Shown: positions 1-8,463 of the stretch, in pieces
How positions within the stretch are numbered: the first letter of the stretch is position 1
Layout: each line of letters starts with the position of its first letter
Source: an uncultured bacterium
Lineage (GTDB): Bacteria; Bacillota; Clostridia; Lachnospirales; Lachnospiraceae
NCBI GenBank assembly: GCA_947073545.1
Contig: CAMTMP010000018.1
Coordinates: forward strand, 1 to 64,000
Reading direction: 5' to 3'
Length of the DNA stretch: 64,000 nucleotides
The notes under the pieces: generated by a model
Database searches by the model: none
What the model saw: the letters and a program-made list of their open reading frames with translations, nothing else
What the model was told of the DNA's origin: nothing
Position numbers and translations under genes: made by a program

Positions 1-45
1 TCGTTCCCGGCATTTTTTGTGCAAAAAATGAAAGCGGAAACGAAG
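1..45. terminator. Imperfect hairpin at the left edge
   Basis: Nine-base arms CATTTTTTG and CAAAAAATG are separated by two bases. They sit inside a weaker outer pairing of TCGTTCCC with GGAAACGA. It could be the terminator of a gene to the left of the window, or an operator. The upstream context is missing. Confidence 0.3.
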
Positions 46-71
46 CCATAGGAATAGTTTTCGGACAGTCT

Positions 72-83
72 GGGGGGTATACT
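72..83 (+). promoter_or_regulatory. Possible -10 region with adjoining G6 run
   Basis: TATACT at 78-83 lies about 45 bases upstream of the start of the giant surface protein and directly follows a run of six G. No convincing -35 hexamer is seen at 17-18 bases (TAGTTT is the best). The promoter call is weak. Confidence 0.3.
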
Positions 84-129
84 GTCAAGGTATATCTTTA
101 ATCATAGAGGACACCGGAGGAAACAGAGT

Positions 130-3100
130 ATGAGGGAGGGAAGCATGAGGACTATCAATGGAAGACGTATGAGAAAAAGAGCAATGGCCATGCTGCTGGC
201 GTGTGCCATGCTTTTTTCATGCACGGATCTGACGGCGCTGGCGGCGGAGCCGGATGTGAAGACAGAGGTAACGGCGCCCGGCGGGGAATCGGAAGCGGCG
301 GAGCCGGGGAAAGACGATACCACGGATGACAGCGGTGGAGGAATCGGACAACCGGATCAACCGGAGCAGGGAGACGGTGACGAAGAGATTCCGGGCACCG
401 GGGCAGACGGGGAAGGAACGGAAGACCGGCCCGGGACGGAAGATGTCACGGATGAGGATGATACGGGTGCGGCGGACGGAGAGAATGTGACGGACGGGCC
501 GGATGACGATGCGGGTGAAACAGATGAAGGCAGTGTGAACGATGATGCCGATAAGGAAGGGAAAGATGAGTCGGACAAGCCGGACGCCGGTGACGGGGAA
601 GATTCGGAGACCGGACGGGACGAGGAGGAGAGCGTTTCGGACAACAGCGTCTCGGAGAACAGTGTTTCGGAAAACAGTACCGATTCGGAGACAGAGCCGG
701 GATTATCCATGCAGAGAAATATATCCGTGGAAGCATCCGGAGGGCTGGGAAGCCTTCTTCTGGACGAATTACAGCTTGCGGCACAGGAGGAAGCGGATGC
801 GGCCACAGAGGCATATGGGATTTCAGAGATTAAAGTGGAGGGGACAAAGGCGGAAGCATCCGTTCATGCGGCCGGCGACTGCACAATTGTCGTAAGCGTG
901 TATGAGGAGGGGAGCAATAGGCTTGCAGCCTCCGGACATGCGCCTGTCTGGCAGGGAGAAAGCAGTGTCAGCGTGAAAATAGAGACGGACAGTATGCCGG
1001 AATTTTTTGTGGTAAAGGGCTATCTCGTGGATACGGACAGCCTAAGGCCGTTAAGCAAAGAATACGGTTCTTCTATGTACACGGAAACGATGCAGGCGTT
1101 TCTGAAAAAGACGACGGACGATTTTGACGAGAGTCAGACTGTCAATCTGGATGAGGATAAGACAACAAATTTTGTTGTGGTGAACGACGAAGTTGTACTG
1201 ATCAGAGAGAAAGAAGCCGGGGAAAGCAGTGCCAATGAACTGATTTCCTACGACGAAAGTACGAATACATATGCATTTACCAATGTGAACGACAAGATTA
1301 CCGGGCTGCAGGAGGGCGATATTTTTGTCTATCAGTACAATGAGAGCGATATTTTGCCAATAAAAGTCGGTGATATCCGGCTGGAAAATGAAATAAATGC
1401 AGTGATTACGGCAGTCAATGATGAACTGTGTGTGGAGGATATATTTCAGTATGTCAGAATAGACGAAAATCGTGGTACTGCTGACGCGGAGGAGATCGAT
1501 CCGTCAAAATGCGCGAAAGGGGTTACTTATCTGGGGAGAGGGTCGGAGGCAGGGAGGGCGATAGAAGGATCTGTCGATATACAGCCGGATAGGTTCTCAT
1601 GGGATTTAAACTGGCCGGAAGACGGAGAAGAGGAAAGCGAAGAGCATCCTTTTGGCGCGAAGGGGGATGTAATCGCAGCATTAGGGATCGAAGTAAGCGT
1701 GAAATATTACTTTGATCTCCATCCTATTGATACGCATAAGGAAAGCATATGGCATGTAGACATTGGGATTGTCGGGGATGCGAAGCTGGAGGGAACGATC
1801 AAGCTCTGGGGGGAGGGATCGATTCCGATTTTGATGGCTCCTGTTGAAATAAATACAAATCTGTTGACGGTCAAATATATTCCGGAATTGGTGTGGGGAG
1901 TGGAGTTTGAAGGTTCGCTGAAAACGGAGTTTACAATTTCTGCGGGAATAAAGCTGGGAGAAGACGAGGAGGGTACGGGTCCGTATTTCAACGCGGAATG
2001 GAATACACTGGAGCTGAGTGCTGAACTGAACGGTTATATAGGAATTCAGTTCAATCCGGAGCTAAAGGTACTGGGAATCCTCGAGGCGGAGCTTGAAATA
2101 GGGGGCCGTGGCGGGTTGGAAGTATCTTACGGCGCAGGTATATCCTCTACAACGCAGGAAGAGACTACAAGACATGAATGTGAAGGAGCGTGTATATCGG
2201 GAAACGGATACGTCAGCATTCCGTTTGAGGGCGGACTGAAGATATTGAAATTGAGAGAGGTTAATTTGAATGAGCAGTTTGAACTTTCGGGTGAACTGTT
2301 AAAAGTGTCATTTGGAAATTTTTATTATTCGTTCAAAAATAGACAATTTGGCTGGGGCGAATGCCCGTTTAAAGAATATAAGACACTGGTTATGGTCAGG
2401 ACGCTGTCGGATGAGCTTGTATCCGGCGCGAAGGTTACCATCGAGGGAGCTGATGTTGAGGAAAAAACGAACGAGCAGGGAGTAGCCCTGATCTGGCTGC
2501 CAGGAGGGAGCCAGATGATATATGCTGCATACGAAGGGAAGAACGGTTCCAAACGTATCAATATAGACGGCATCAAGAGCGTAGAAGTGATTCTCGGGAT
2601 GTATGCGGGACTGGGGAAGGATACGGTGACCCAGATATGTCTGGGGCATTTTGACAGAAGTGCGGCGGTTACGAGTGACGGAAGTCTTTATACGTGGGGA
2701 AGCAATGCGCTGGGAAGTCTGGGAACCGGCGGAACCGATGATAAGAGCATTCCCACGAAAGTGATGGATCAAGCAAAAACGGTGCTGTATGGTTCGGAGA
2801 GCGGCGCGCGGACCAGCGCTGCAATCACCGAAAAAGGGGAATTGTATACATGGGGGGAGAACCATCGTAACGCATTGGGCAACGGCACAACAGATAATCG
2901 TTACACACCGGGAAAGATCTTGGACAACGTGAAATCGGTCTGCCTCGGATATTATAACGGTGCGGCAGTGACAAAAGACGGACAGCTGTATATGTGGGGA
3001 GCGAATGGTAGTGGTCAGCTTGGAACCGGAACGACTGTGGACCAGCCGACACCGATGAGGATACTGGCGGATGAGAATGTAAGGGAAGTCGGTCTGGGTA

Positions 3101-6100
3101 CCGATATGACTTTCGGATACAGCGCGGCGGTCACGACAGATGGAAAATTATATATGTGGGGCTATAATGGCCACGGCGAGCTTGGCAATGGCGATACATA
3201 TGGGAAGAGAGAGCCGGTCAGAATCCTTGAAAACGAGAAAATAAAAAAAGTCTGCCTGTCGCAAAGGAATGGATACAGCGCGGCGGTGACCGAAAGCGGA
3301 CAGTTGTATCTGTGGGGCGCTAATTTCTACGGTCAGCTCGGGAACGCTACGACGGCATACCAGACGGAACCGGTCAGAGTGCTGGAAGGGATTAAGGTGA
3401 AGGAAATTGAACTCAGCAGAGGATCAAACGCCGGTGGCCAAAGCGCAGCGATCGCGGAGGACGGCAGCCTGTATCTGTGGGGGAGAAATACATATGGTCA
3501 GCTCGGAACCGGTGATACCGATAATCGCACGGTGCCGTTCCGGCTGGAACAGCTTGGGAAAGTGAAGGCTGTCCGGCTGGGAGAGGATAACACGGCAGCT
3601 ATTACGGAAGGCGGAGAGCTGTATATGTGGGGGCGCAATAGAGCCGGTAAGCTTGGTGATGGAACGACAACGGACAGGCAGGAACCTGTCAAGATATTGG
3701 ACGATGTGGTGTCGGTCGAGGTGCAGGACGCTTATACCGCAGCGGTTACCGTGGACGGCAGCCTGTGGATGTGGGGACTTAATAATAATGGACAGCTTGG
3801 AACTGGCGAAGAGTCATTTACGCCTGTCACAAGCCCGGTCAGAGTCACATTCTCTGCGGACACAGGAGCGGCCGCGCAGCGTATTTTGGAAGGGTATGCG
3901 GCTGATGGGGAAGGCGTTTTATCACCCGCAGGAGAAACATACCTTTATGATGAGGAAGCTTTGGAATCCAAAGAGGCGGCATACGTCTATGTGACGATGC
4001 GGACTGCGTCCTACCCGGAGAATAGCCCGGCGATTACTGCGGACGCGGACAATCCAGCGAAGCAGACGGCTGATTTCTCGGGGCTGAAGCCAAAGGAAAC
4101 CTATAACGTATATGTCATGAAGGACAGGGATGCCATACAGCGTTTTTCCAATGGTAATCTGCTGTATATCATGCAGGCGGTTTCGGGAGAGGACGGAAGT
4201 CTAAGTGTGACGTATGAGATGCGGGAAGCCTGTGCGCAGCCGGATGTATTCTGTGTGGGGATGACCCGGACAGACTTGTCGGCGGCGGAAATAAGCGTGC
4301 CGGACATCATCTATGACGGGGAAGCGCATGTGGCCGAAGCGCATGTGGTCTGCAACGGCAGGACACTCATCGCCGGGAGCGATTTCGAGCTTTGCGGGGA
4401 TGTGCTTGTCTCGGAAATCGGGGAATACAAAGTTCTGGTCAGGGGAACCGGCACTTACTGCGGTGAAAGGGAAGTGACTTTCCGGGTAAAGAATGACGAC
4501 GGCGGCGACCCGGATCAGCCCGACCCGCCGGATCCGGTATACGGCGATGTCCTTCCGGAGGATGTCCCGGCGGATGGCAAAATCCCGGAAGGGCTCTGGA
4601 TTGCGGGCGTTGCCGGGACGGGTTATGACTATACCGGCAAAGCAGTAAAACCGGAGGTGCGCGTTTACGACCATATGACACGGCTGAAAGAAAAGACGGA
4701 CTATACCATCGCATATAAGAACAATACGAAAGCATATGAGACGGTGTACGGGGAGCCGGGATTTGAGGAGAAGAAGGCGCCCACGATCACGGTGACGGGC
4801 AAAGGGAATTATACCGGTAAAGAGATACAGACATTCCGGATCCTGCGTCTGGATATCGGTGCGGGACAGGGGGCTGACGGGACGCCGACGGAGGATACCC
4901 CGTTTGCGGCGGACAATATGACCATTGCCTACAAAAAGGCAGCCCAGAAGCCGGTTCCTGTGCTCCTTTGGAATGACAGGAAATTGAAGAACAAGACCGA
5001 ATATACAGTTGCCTATTTTGACAGTACGGGCGAGAAGAGGCTGGATTCGGTGAAGGAAGAGGGAAACTATATCATCGAGCTTGCGGGGCAGGGCAATTTT
5101 ACAGGTACCAGAAGAATTGGCCTGACCGTCACGGGAAAGCTGAAGCTGATGGGGAAAATGGCCGTGTCGAAAATCCCGAACGCGGTCTATACCGGAAGCG
5201 CCATTGAGCCTGCGGTTACAGTGCGGGACGGGAAAGCACAGTTAAAAGCCGGTGAGCATTACACGGTAGCCTACAGTCACAATACACAGATCGGTACGGC
5301 TTATGCCATTATCACGGGCAAGCCGGAGGCCGGATACAGCGGCACGAAGCGGGTCGGCTTTAAGATCACGGGGACTGCTATAAATAAGGCTGTTGTGACA
5401 GGACTGTCGGGCAGGAGCTTCGTATATGGAGGCATAAACCATGAGCCGGAACTGGCCCTGCGTATTAAGATTGACGGGAAGGATGAGGGGCTTGAGAAGG
5501 GAACGCACTATACGGTATCCTGGCAGAAAAACCGGGATGCGGGAACTGCAACGGTGGTCTTTACGGGAAAAGGCCGTTATACAGGTACTTTGAAGAAGAC
5601 CTTTAAGATCCGGCCGTACAATATCGCGGGGGATGAAAAAGGCCGGATTCACGCGGCGCCGGAAAATGAAGCGGTTCCCTATGCCAAGGGCGGCGCAAAA
5701 CAGGGAGCGGTCGTCACATTCACAAGAGATGACGGCACCACATTGACGCTGGAGGAAGGGAAAGACTATACACTGTCCTACCGGAACATCAACGCGCTGA
5801 GTGACGGAAGCGGCGGGAAGCAGCCGACGATCACGGTTAAGGGAAAGGGAAATTTTGCCGGTACATACAGCCAAAAGCTGACTTATCGGATCGCCACACA
5901 GGATGTGGGCATGTTGACGCTTATGGCGGCTGATAAGACGTATCAGAACAAGAAAAACAATTATGCCACAAAGGTGACAGTCACAGACTTGGACGGTAAG
6001 TCTCTGCGGGCCGGAACGGATTATGAAAAAACGTTTGTGTACACCTATAAAAACGAGACTACTGTGAAAACAGGGACAGCCGCGGACAGCGGTACAGCGG

Positions 6101-6498
6101 TGCGCGCGGCAGGAGAAACGGTAGGCAAAAATGATGTGATTCCGGCGGGAACGGTCCTTCAGGTGAAAGTGACGGCCAAGGATGGCGGTAACTATACGGG
6201 AATATTGACGGGTGAATACCGCATTGCGCAGGCATCCATCTCATCCGCGTCCGTGTCTGCTTCGAAACAGATCTATACGGGACAGGAGATCAAGCCGGAT
6301 AAGAGCCAGTTTACCGTTAAAATCAAGGGAAAACAGGTGCCGGAGGATCAGTGGGAAATCGTGCCGGACAGTTACAGGAACAACGTCAGGAAGGGAACGG
6401 CCAGTGTGATGATTCGTGGCTTGGACAATTACGGCGGCACCAAAACGGTTAAGTTTACCATCAGGGCGAAAGGATTCTTCTGGTGGTGGAGGAAGTGA
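130..6498 (+). CDS. Giant secreted surface protein with RCC1 repeats and MBG-like repeats
   Basis: The protein has 2122 residues. The ATG at 130 is preceded by GGAGG nine bases upstream; an in-frame ATG at 145 is the alternative. An N-terminal signal peptide (basic stretch, then MLLACAMLFSC, ending near ALAAE) is followed by a Ser/Asp/Glu-rich linker to about residue 200. Residues about 200-825 are a beta-rich region of unknown family. Residues about 825-1240 hold eight repeats of the type LYxWGxNxxGQLGxGTT, which is the RCC1/BLIP-II propeller signature. From about 1390 to the end there are several MBG-like repeats (YTGKxxxP, TDYTIAY, GKGNYTG). There is no LPXTG motif and no C-terminal membrane helix. 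The protein ends in the unusual tail GFFWWWRK. It is likely exported and involved in adhesion or binding, but the ligand is unknown. It is monocistronic: the next gene has its own promoter. Confidence 0.88.
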   Translation: MREGSMRTINGRRMRKRAMAMLLACAMLFSCTDLTALAAEPDVKTEVTAPGGESEAAEPGKDDTTDDSGGGIGQPDQPEQGDGDEEIPGTGADGEGTEDRPGTEDVTDEDDTGAADGENVTDGPDDDAGETDEGSVNDDADKEGKDESDKPDAGDGEDSETGRDEEESVSDNSVSENSVSENSTDSETEPGLSMQRNISVEASGGLGSLLLDELQLAAQEEADAATEAYGISEIKVEGTKAEASVHAAGDCTIVVSVYEEGSNRLAASGHAPVWQGESSVSVKIETDSMPEFFVVKGYLVDTDSLRPLSKEYGSSMYTETMQAFLKKTTDDFDESQTVNLDEDKTTNFVVVNDEVVLIREKEAGESSANELISYDESTNTYAFTNVNDKITGLQEGDIFVYQYNESDILPIKVGDIRLENEINAVITAVNDELCVEDIFQYVRIDENRGTADAEEIDPSKCAKGVTYLGRGSEAGRAIEGSVDIQPDRFSWDLNWPEDGEEESEEHPFGAKGDVIAALGIEVSVKYYFDLHPIDTHKESIWHVDIGIVGDAKLEGTIKLWGEGSIPILMAPVEINTNLLTVKYIPELVWGVEFEGSLKTEFTISAGIKLGEDEEGTGPYFNAEWNTLELSAELNGYIGIQFNPELKVLGILEAELEIGGRGGLEVSYGAGISSTTQEETTRHECEGACISGNGYVSIPFEGGLKILKLREVNLNEQFELSGELLKVSFGNFYYSFKNRQFGWGECPFKEYKTLVMVRTLSDELVSGAKVTIEGADVEEKTNEQGVALIWLPGGSQMIYAAYEGKNGSKRINIDGIKSVEVILGMYAGLGKDTVTQICLGHFDRSAAVTSDGSLYTWGSNALGSLGTGGTDDKSIPTKVMDQAKTVLYGSESGARTSAAITEKGELYTWGENHRNALGNGTTDNRYTPGKILDNVKSVCLGYYNGAAVTKDGQLYMWGANGSGQLGTGTTVDQPTPMRILADENVREVGLGTDMTFGYSAAVTTDGKLYMWGYNGHGELGNGDTYGKREPVRILENEKIKKVCLSQRNGYSAAVTESGQLYLWGANFYGQLGNATTAYQTEPVRVLEGIKVKEIELSRGSNAGGQSAAIAEDGSLYLWGRNTYGQLGTGDTDNRTVPFRLEQLGKVKAVRLGEDNTAAITEGGELYMWGRNRAGKLGDGTTTDRQEPVKILDDVVSVEVQDAYTAAVTVDGSLWMWGLNNNGQLGTGEESFTPVTSPVRVTFSADTGAAAQRILEGYAADGEGVLSPAGETYLYDEEALESKEAAYVYVTMRTASYPENSPAITADADNPAKQTADFSGLKPKETYNVYVMKDRDAIQRFSNGNLLYIMQAVSGEDGSLSVTYEMREACAQPDVFCVGMTRTDLSAAEISVPDIIYDGEAHVAEAHVVCNGRTLIAGSDFELCGDVLVSEIGEYKVLVRGTGTYCGEREVTFRVKNDDGGDPDQPDPPDPVYGDVLPEDVPADGKIPEGLWIAGVAGTGYDYTGKAVKPEVRVYDHMTRLKEKTDYTIAYKNNTKAYETVYGEPGFEEKKAPTITVTGKGNYTGKEIQTFRILRLDIGAGQGADGTPTEDTPFAADNMTIAYKKAAQKPVPVLLWNDRKLKNKTEYTVAYFDSTGEKRLDSVKEEGNYIIELAGQGNFTGTRRIGLTVTGKLKLMGKMAVSKIPNAVYTGSAIEPAVTVRDGKAQLKAGEHYTVAYSHNTQIGTAYAIITGKPEAGYSGTKRVGFKITGTAINKAVVTGLSGRSFVYGGINHEPELALRIKIDGKDEGLEKGTHYTVSWQKNRDAGTATVVFTGKGRYTGTLKKTFKIRPYNIAGDEKGRIHAAPENEAVPYAKGGAKQGAVVTFTRDDGTTLTLEEGKDYTLSYRNINALSDGSGGKQPTITVKGKGNFAGTYSQKLTYRIATQDVGMLTLMAADKTYQNKKNNYATKVTVTDLDGKSLRAGTDYEKTFVYTYKNETTVKTGTAADSGTAVRAAGETVGKNDVIPAGTVLQVKVTAKDGGNYTGILTGEYRIAQASISSASVSASKQIYTGQEIKPDKSQFTVKIKGKQVPEDQWEIVPDSYRNNVRKGTASVMIRGLDNYGGTKTVKFTIRAKGFFWWWRK

Positions 6499-6552
6499 GA
6501 ACGATGCGGAATTTGACAGAGCCGTGAATGGTAACCTGAGAAGAAATCCGGC

Positions 6553-6581
6553 TTGACGACGCGGAGGCTTTCTACTATAAT
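6553..6581 (+). promoter_or_regulatory. Sigma-A promoter of the DUF1858 gene
   Basis: TTGACG (6553-6558), a 17-base spacer and TATAAT (6576-6581) form a near-consensus promoter 74 bases upstream of the ATG at 6655. The TTG that the ORF track uses as a start codon is this -35 box. Confidence 0.85.
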
Positions 6582-6654
6582 CATATCTGTCACGGAAAAC
6601 AAATGTATATTTTCTCAAATGCTATCACAGAATGAAGATATGGAGGAAAATAAA

Positions 6655-6846
6655 ATGGCAGATATTACAAAGAACACGACAATAGGAGAGGCGCTCAGAA
6701 TCAATCCTGATATTGCGCCTGTGCTTATGGAGATCGGTATGCACTGTCTCGGCTGTCCTTCCGCACAGGGTGAAACCTTAGAGGAAGCGGCTATGGTGCA
6801 CGGCATCGACGCGGACGACCTGATGGCGAAGATTGCGGCGGTTTAA
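6655..6846 (+). CDS. DUF1858 small redox-type protein
   Basis: The protein has 63 residues. The ATG at 6655 follows GGAGG with eight bases of spacing; the longer ORF in the track starts inside the promoter. The sequence matches the DUF1858 family (also described as the hybrid-cluster-protein-associated disulfide domain). It has the family pattern: an N-terminal helix ([21 protein letters not shown]), then HCLGCP containing a CxxC motif, then a helix that begins with [12 protein letters not shown]. The role is inferred to be a thiol/disulfide or metal-linked redox function in the cytoplasm. The partner is unknown, and no hybrid cluster protein gene lies nearby. It is monocistronic, with its own promoter and a terminator. 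Confidence 0.88.
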   Translation: MADITKNTTIGEALRINPDIAPVLMEIGMHCLGCPSAQGETLEEAAMVHGIDADDLMAKIAAV

Positions 6847-6904
6847 ATCTGACTGATAATGATTGGCGTGACAGGGTTCAGGCCAACGGATTTACAACAA
6901 AAGA

Positions 6905-6949
6905 AATCCCGCACCGGTTCCGAAAACTCGGATGACGGTGCGGGATTTT
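6905..6949. terminator. Bidirectional terminator between the DUF1858 gene and mecA
   Basis: The arms AAATCCCGCACC and GGTGCGGGATTT form a 12-bp stem flanked by A and T runs. The stem lies between two convergent genes, so it can serve both. Confidence 0.85.
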
Positions 6950-6977
6950 AATTTGCGCAGGTAGGTTGATCACTTTA

Positions 6978-7742
6978 TTAAATACGGGCCAGCGTCTCCA
7001 CGGCGCTGTCCTTAATCAACGGTTCGAAATGCTCCTCCAGATATGCCTTGGCGGAGTTCGCTGTCTTTTCAGGTCTGCCGTACTCTGAGATCAGACTGCA
7101 GATGCGGTTGAAATCACCGGTGTCCAGCTCCTCGGGAGCAACCAGTAGAAGATAATTGCCTCCGGCAGCATCTTTGTACAAGGTATTGGAGCTTCGGCAG
7201 GTGCCAATTACGCGGGCCAGTCTGCTCACTTCACGCAGAGAACGGAAGGAGAAGAGACGGCTGGCCATTTTTTCATGACCGGAAAGGGCTGGCTGCGTGC
7301 TTCCTTTGGAGGTGGGTTTCGGGGATGGAGCAGATTCTTCCGCACCGTTCATCCGGCGAAGGAGATTGAGAACCTCGTCCGCACTGTCGGCAAAAGCTTC
7401 CATCAGCGCCTCGTTATCCTCGGCCTCTTCTGTTTCATATTCATCGTCATGGACGGAGGGTGCAAACTTGGCGAAACGGGTATCGAGCTCTTCGGGATCT
7501 TCCACTTTGGTGACGATCAGCACAATACATTCGGCATTTAAGGGAATCGCTTCGATCATGAGAGGAATATCCTCGGCCTCAAAACCGCATTCATATGCCG
7601 CCTGCTGCATGAGGTCGCGGAAAAGGCTCTTTGCTTTTTCTGTGCCGTAGGCCAGTTCGCTGATCTTTAATTCTCTGTTCAGCAGATCTTCTCTTGTGAG
7701 GGTGCAGCGGATTTGCTGCTCGTTCACTTTTTCTATTTTCAT
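6978..7742 (-). CDS. mecA: MecA-type adaptor protein for ClpC
   Basis: The protein has 254 residues and the start MKIEKVNEQQIRC is typical of MecA. The N-terminal domain (about 1-85) contains the TREDLLNRELKISELAYG and LFRDLMQQA segments that bind substrates in the family. An acidic linker (about 95-150) leads to a C-terminal domain (about 165-254) containing FRSLREVSRLARV and LYKDAAGGNYLLL, which in homologues binds ClpC. The known role of the family is to hand regulators such as ComK to ClpCP for degradation. The target in this organism is not known. It is convergent with the DUF1858 gene, and the shared terminator closes both. Confidence 0.9.
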   Translation of the reverse strand: MKIEKVNEQQIRCTLTREDLLNRELKISELAYGTEKAKSLFRDLMQQAAYECGFEAEDIPLMIEAIPLNAECIVLIVTKVEDPEELDTRFAKFAPSVHDDEYETEEAEDNEALMEAFADSADEVLNLLRRMNGAEESAPSPKPTSKGSTQPALSGHEKMASRLFSFRSLREVSRLARVIGTCRSSNTLYKDAAGGNYLLLVAPEELDTGDFNRICSLISEYGRPEKTANSAKAYLEEHFEPLIKDSAVETLARI

Positions 7743-7821
7743 GTCGTTGTTCTCTTCCTTCTATTTTATAATAATGGCATAATCGCCGGGGAAGGTTCCC
7801 CACATATCTTAAGTTAAGTGT

Positions 7822-7851
7822 ATCTTAATCCCAGAGGTCGGTTTTAGTCAA
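7822..7851 (-). promoter_or_regulatory. Probable mecA promoter
   Basis: On the minus strand TTGACT (7851-7846) is followed, after 18 bases, by TAAGAT (7827-7822). This lies about 80 bases upstream of the mecA start. The -10 match is moderate. Confidence 0.5.
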
Positions 7852-7898
7852 TAGTGCGCGATAAGTGTTTAAAAAATTTTAATAATTTTAGAAAATGC

Positions 7899-7928
7899 TT
7901 GCAATTCCTGTCAGATTATGGCTATAAT
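7899..7928 (+). promoter_or_regulatory. Sigma-A promoter of a non-coding transcript
   Basis: TTGCAA (7899-7904), an 18-base spacer and a perfect TATAAT (7923-7928) precede a stretch with no credible gene. The nearest downstream gene start is over 500 bases away and has its own promoter. Confidence 0.7.
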
Positions 7929-7934
7929 CTAACT

Positions 7935-8063
7935 ACAAGGTGTCTCTGGCAGTCCGCAAGGAAAGGAGGCATGCGTAATTTAAATAATAACATCTGTGTC
8001 TTGGCCGGTATCTTTTGGCAAAGACAGTCTTATGGGCAACGTGCCTTGTCAGAGACCATATCT
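7935..8063 (+). ncRNA. Candidate structured RNA, 6S-like
   Basis: The predicted transcript from about 7935 folds by hand into a rod. An outer stem pairs GGTGTCTCTG with CAGAGACC. A second block pairs GCAAGG with CCTTGT and GGCA with TGCC. Then comes a large internal loop (AATTTAAATAATAACAT against TCTTATGGGCA), closed by the apical hairpin CTGTGTCTTGGCC / GGCAAAGACAG. A rod with a large AT-rich central bubble is the architecture of 6S RNA. I could not match a 6S consensus by eye, and no clear 3' terminator was found. The 41-codon ORF inside has an AAAGGAGG only one base from its ATG, so coding is unlikely. Confidence 0.45.
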
Positions 8064-8096
8064 TATTCCCATCTAAGCGCCGGGTTGATTCTATAA

Positions 8097-8353
8097 GAAT
8101 TTCCTTTGGTACACAAAATATAATTCACAAGGAATGAGTAGGTTATACAGTTATTTTTCAAATTCATCTGCATGTCAGAGTCATCTTCAGAACTATTTCC
8201 GCCCTCCTATATCATATGCCGTTAGTATATCACGGTTGAGCTATTTTATAGTTTTTTTGTTAATCCTTTTGGGAGACGGCACAGGAGGGCCTGTTATTGT
8301 GTTGGTTTTGGGAGGCTTCCCGCTATGTGACGCTGTCATTGCCTGAAAAAAAC
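8097..8353. other. Intergenic stretch with no recognised feature
   Basis: This AT-rich segment lies between the candidate RNA and the promoter of the GH18 gene. A 70-codon ORF (8134-8346) is present, but it has a weak ribosome binding site and low-complexity hydrophobic content. I do not support it as a gene. Confidence 0.4.
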
Positions 8354-8355
8354 TA

Positions 8356-8384
8356 ATGACTGAAAGGGAATAGTTTGTTATAAT
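8356..8384 (+). promoter_or_regulatory. Sigma-A promoter of the GH18 gene
   Basis: ATGACT (8356-8361), a 17-base spacer and TATAAT (8379-8384) lie 80 bases upstream of the ATG at 8464. Confidence 0.65.
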
Positions 8385-8463
8385 CGTAGTGGACGCGGCG
8401 GGCAGGAGAGGGAAAACTTCCCTGCCCGTTCCTACTACAGACGTTCAAAAAGGAGCTGGACAA

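Noticed and set aside
7854-8096. 80-codon ORF in the mecA-GH18 gap
   Set aside because: It spans the promoter and the candidate structured RNA. Its internal AAAGGAGG is one base from the only ATG nearby.
8134-8346. 70-codon hydrophobic ORF
   Set aside because: It has a weak ribosome binding site, AT-rich low-complexity content and no recognisable pattern.
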